Shown: one piece after another, positions 31,200 through 60,000 of the stretch
Layout: every line of letters begins with the position of its first letter
Position numbering within the stretch: position 1 is the first letter of the stretch
NCBI GenBank assembly: GCA_009760855.2
Contig: WPIO01000003.1
Coordinates: 9,227,501 to 9,287,500 of the forward strand
From: Cristatella mucedo
Taxonomy: Eukaryota; Bryozoa; Phylactolaemata; Cristatellidae
DNA: 60,000 nucleotides
Direction of reading: 5' to 3'
Position numbers and translations under genes: made by a program
The notes under the pieces: model-generated
Told to the model about the DNA's origin: nothing
The model's database searches: none
The model's input: the letters and a program-made list of their open reading frames with translations, nothing else

Positions 31200-32872
31200 C
31201 GTCCCGGCCTCACTCTCCATTTACGGGACAAAACAGTGAAGTCTGACTTCCCAGACATCAAGTGCTCAGCTGAAAAGTTTTGAGCCTTCTTTACTGGAAA
31301 AATTGTGCACGTTCGTGCCTCCATTAAGCCCCCTCCGACTATAGCAATCGCGGTTCCACAACCTGTGACCTTCCTTAAAAGGTTCTCCGAGGTTTCTGCA
31401 TGCGATGTGGCTACTTTAATAAGGTCTAGCAAAAAGAGCTCGTCTCCTGAAGACCCTATACCTTCATCTCTGTGGTCTTCACTTGCAGACCAACTTAGCC
31501 CAGCCATAACCAAGATTTGTAATGCTTCTTTGGGAAAAAGGGTCGTCCCCAAGTCCTTCAAATCGGCAATCGTTAGACCCATACTTTAAAAGCCTGGATT
31601 AGATACAGAGGTCCTTGTAAACTATCGCTCAGTTTCCCTTCTTCCTTTCTTGTCAACAATTCTTGAAAACATTGTTGCCATGCAGCTGGTTGAACATATT
31701 GCACAGAATGAAATGTCAGAAACATTTCAATCAGGTTTCAAGAGGCAGCACTCCACTGAAACTGATCTCCGCCGTGTTAACAATGACATTCTACGTGGCG
31801 ACGACGACGGGAATGTCACTGCCCTAGCTCTGCTAGATCTGTCTGCTGCCTTCGACACCATTGATCACGAGGTTCTGCTTGAACGATTGAGAACAACGAT
31901 CGGTCTGGCATACGAAGCACTGGCGTGGTTTAAATCATACTTGTCTGATCGTGTTCAATTCGTGTCGTGTGGGGTCAGGTCTCAGACATGAGAAGGGTCA
32001 CCTGTGGAATCTTTCAAGGGTCTGTACTCGGTTCCTTGCTGTTCTCCATTTATACACAACCTCTGGGAAAAGGGATTAAGGCACGTGATATGGGATATCA
32101 CTTCAATGCTGACGATACTCAGTTGTATTTGTCATTCAAACCGTCGGAATCTGCTGCAGCAACTGAGAAACTGAATGCTTGCCTTGCCGATATTCGATCC
32201 TGGGTGTCGGAAAACTTCCTGAAATTAATTGACGATAAAACCGAACTGCTGCTCATAGGACACCCTAAGCGTGTGGCTGGATTAAAAGGCTTTGCTCTTC
32301 TAATAGGTGATGCTTTTGTGCGACCATCACCACGTGCTCGAAATTTAGGTGTCGTTTTCGAAAGCTGCCTCGATTTTAAAAGCTTCATTCAGAAGACTGC
32401 TTCTACAGCTAGCCGTCACGTCCGATCCCTATCCAAGATCAGGAGCTGTCTTCCACAGTGACTTGCAAAAAATTTAACTAGCTCCTTAGTTCTGTCTCGG
32501 CTTGATTATTGTAATTCCCTTTTGGCTGGGCTGCCAAAGAAAGCTATTAGGCCACTGCAGCTGACTATGAAAATGAGACTGCGGAACTCGCTTCCACAAT
32601 TCTTACGCAACGACAACTGCTCTCCTGCTGCCGACTATGGCTCATCCTTTTCAGAGGTCCTGAGCTGCTACTTCCATGCTACTCACTACCTCAACTGCTC
32701 TCCTGACTCTGCTATGCTTCCCACTTTCTCTTTGTTGCGTGAGACGAAGTCAGTTGGCTACCGAATGTATACCGAAAGCCGCTTAGGCTGTGAGTGCGCT
32801 ATACGACACTCTGCTGCGTAACACCCACGTGGTCTTCATGACTTTGTGGAGTTACAGACGGAGATACATTAC
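31200..32872 (+). mobile_element. LINE-A copy 3, L2/CR1-like, decayed, with in-frame deletion
   Basis: Same family as 4816-6648 but on the plus strand, extending slightly further 5'. Reverse transcriptase landmarks are SLPF near 31640-31660, FQSGFKRQHSTETDL, ALLDLSAAFDTIDHEVLLE, GSVLGSLLFSIY and GYHFNADDTQLYL, where the active-site motif is again NADD (32105-32116). It is broken by stops and frameshifts (about 31588, 31985 and 32460). After KKAIRPLQLTM it lacks about 91 codons present in copy 1, and it rejoins at NSLPQFLRNDN. The start is approximate. Confidence 0.88.
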
Positions 32873-33229
32873 ATAATCGGTAGGCGAAGCTCCAGTTTTA
32901 GCAATTCCATGGGTGGGTGAACTTTTGGACGACAGGAACAGTGGCAAGGAGTCGGATAGATGGCATCAGGGGCAGGGCAGGCTCGTTCCTTAACCATGTA
33001 ACCGGATAAACCTTGTCTGTTGTGCACCAGCCAAACTGTCTAGCCGAGAAAAATGACTATGTTTCGATGAGATCTTAGGCAAGCAAATGCTGAGGACTTA
33101 TACCAAATGATATAGTGGAGCTTACTTAAATAGCATTTATTGCCTGACACGACAGTTGAATAGTGCCACGATGTATCGGTTGCAATGGATGTTGAGGCGA
33201 AAGGTTTGTGTGTCGTGGACAAAGGAATA
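32873..33229 (+). repeat. 357-bp block shared with 4459-4815, adjoining LINE-A 3' end
   Basis: An inverted, near-identical counterpart of 4459-4815, placed at the same position relative to the LINE-A 3' end and of the same length. Homology stops at the GAATA ending at 33229. Confidence 0.75.
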
Positions 33230-33269
33230 GTGCTCAATCTTTGAGACCTACGTCGCAGAATTCTTATAA

Positions 33270-33470
33270 TAACAGTTATAATAATAATAATAATAGTAAC
33301 AATAATAATATATTTGATATAGCACTCTCAGAGACCTGTATCTTTTTCTAGGCACTTTACATTTGCTGAAACATTTGCATAGCGCGCTCAGAGACCCTAT
33401 CTAGGCACTTCACATCTGCTGGAAAGGAAGCGTGGTCAAATGGTTAATGGCAGCAATTAGCTAGCCTCGC
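33270..33470 (-). mobile_element. two stacked LINE-B 3'-end fragments
   Basis: An (AATAATAATAAT)-type tail is followed by TTTGATATAGCACTCTCAGA and TTTCTAGGCACTTTACATTT. A second partial copy of the same 3'-end motif (AGCGCGCTCAGAGACC..CTAGGCACTTCACATCT) follows immediately. Confidence 0.75.
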
Positions 33471-33649
33471 CGATGCTTCGGAATGGCGGGACACTGTGTC
33501 CGAGCTCAGAGCTGCAGCCGACACGCTCTGGCTGCAACAGAGCCGAGCGCGTTCGTAAGCAGCAAAGCGAACGCCATGCGCCAGCCGAACTAAAGCCCTA
33601 CTCTCCTTTCATTTCCCGCCTTTCGTTTCTTTTCCTTTCCAATCGCATT

Positions 33650-34282
33650 ATACTCTGACCAGCAAAACTGTCCTGCAATCTGCTCTTCGGCGCGCCTCGG
33701 CCGCTGCGCGCCCACGGCGCCGCAGGCCGGCGGCTGGCCGGTTCCGGTCGCTGCAGCCCGACTGCTTTCCCTACCGCGCCGAACGAAGCCAGCCGGGCTC
33801 GCTTCCGGCGGCGAGCTCGCGCTACCCCGGGGCGCGACCGCCGCCGCAGCCGCCGACGTCGAGCGCTTTCGTTTGCTTAAGCGGCCTCCCTGGTGCGGCG
33901 TAAGACCCGCCGTCGCTCGCATCCCCGCCCACCTTCGGGTCGCTGCGGGCGACCGCGTCGCGGCGTCATCGGTCGACGACGCCGCCGCCGCCGCCGGAAA
34001 GCCCGATTCCAAAGTCTGCCAAGGTGGACCTCATAGCCTTCTTGCCTGCCCGCAGCGCGTCGCTAGCCAATCGCGTCCGGCCAGCGGATGAAATGCGATG
34101 CCCGGCGGGGTTATCGAGCAGAGCAACGGGAGGGAGGCGCAGCGCACTTTGCCCGCTGCTCTTTCCGTGACCCGAGCGCGTCAGTCAGCTAGCGCCTCTC
34201 TCCGCCGCCGCCGCCGCCGCCGCCACAACGCGCGCCATCGTCATCGTCGCTGGAGGCTGTTCAATCTCTCGTCGCAGGGAAC
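33650..34282 (+). promoter_or_regulatory. GC/CpG-rich segment upstream of MTTP, probable promoter and 5' UTR
   Basis: A strongly GC- and CpG-rich block ends at the MTTP start codon. It includes a (CCG)n run at 34202-34224, about 60 bp before the ATG. No clear TATA box could be placed. Open frames on both strands here are GC-driven. Confidence 0.5.
34202..34224. repeat. (CCG)n trinucleotide run
   Basis: Seven or so CCG units in the putative MTTP 5' leader. Confidence 0.9.

Positions 34283-60000
<25,718 letters not shown>

Overview
This is nuclear DNA from a metazoan, most likely an invertebrate. The evidence is spliced genes with GT-AG introns, tRNA-headed SINEs, L2/CR1-like LINEs, hAT and Tc1/mariner remnants, very long (CT/GA)n, (GT)n and (TA)n microsatellites, and no visible CpG depletion. 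No bacterial, viral or CRISPR features were seen. I cannot fix the species. A chelicerate or another non-insect invertebrate would fit, but that is a guess.

Two real genes, both on the + strand, account for the confident coding sequence. (1) 14351-28462: a complete NWD2-like gene (NACHT and WD-repeat protein, a STAND-type NTPase) with seven coding exons. The last is one uninterrupted exon of about 4.45 kb encoding the rest of the NACHT module and the beta-propeller region. The assembled product is about 1,934 aa. (2) 34283-60000 and beyond: the first twelve coding exons of the microsomal triglyceride transfer protein large subunit (MTTP), about 537 codons, from the signal peptide through much of the alpha-helical domain. 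The 3' end lies outside the window. The two genes show no functional link; they are neighbours, each preceded by a GC-rich, CpG-rich segment (about 13.0-14.35 kb and 33.65-34.28 kb).

The rest is repeat-dominated. Two L2/CR1-like LINE families are present. LINE-A has copies at 4.9-6.7 kb (-), 11.9-12.1 kb (+) and 31.2-32.9 kb (+). LINE-B has its best copy at 44.0-46.6 kb inside MTTP intron 3, plus many 3'-end fragments. Two tRNA-derived SINE families occur; SINE-A carries a 3' tail closely resembling the LINE-B tail. DNA transposons include a degenerate hAT with terminal inverted repeats and an 8-bp target duplication (53715-55824), a SPIN-like non-autonomous hAT with a perfect 8-bp target duplication (48177-48361), and a Tc1/mariner remnant (about 38.2-38.64 kb).

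Region by region: 1-14 kb is repeats and unassigned DNA; 14-28.7 kb is NWD2-like; 28.7-34.2 kb is intergenic with LINE-A copy 3; 34.3-60 kb is MTTP with repeat-filled introns. The most interesting points are the SPIN-like element (a family known for horizontal transfer), MTTP exon 10 lying between a (CT)n and a (GA)n tract that would be complementary in the pre-mRNA, the SINE-A/LINE-B tail sharing, two perfect hairpins in MTTP introns, and a shared reverse-transcriptase active-site substitution in LINE-A.
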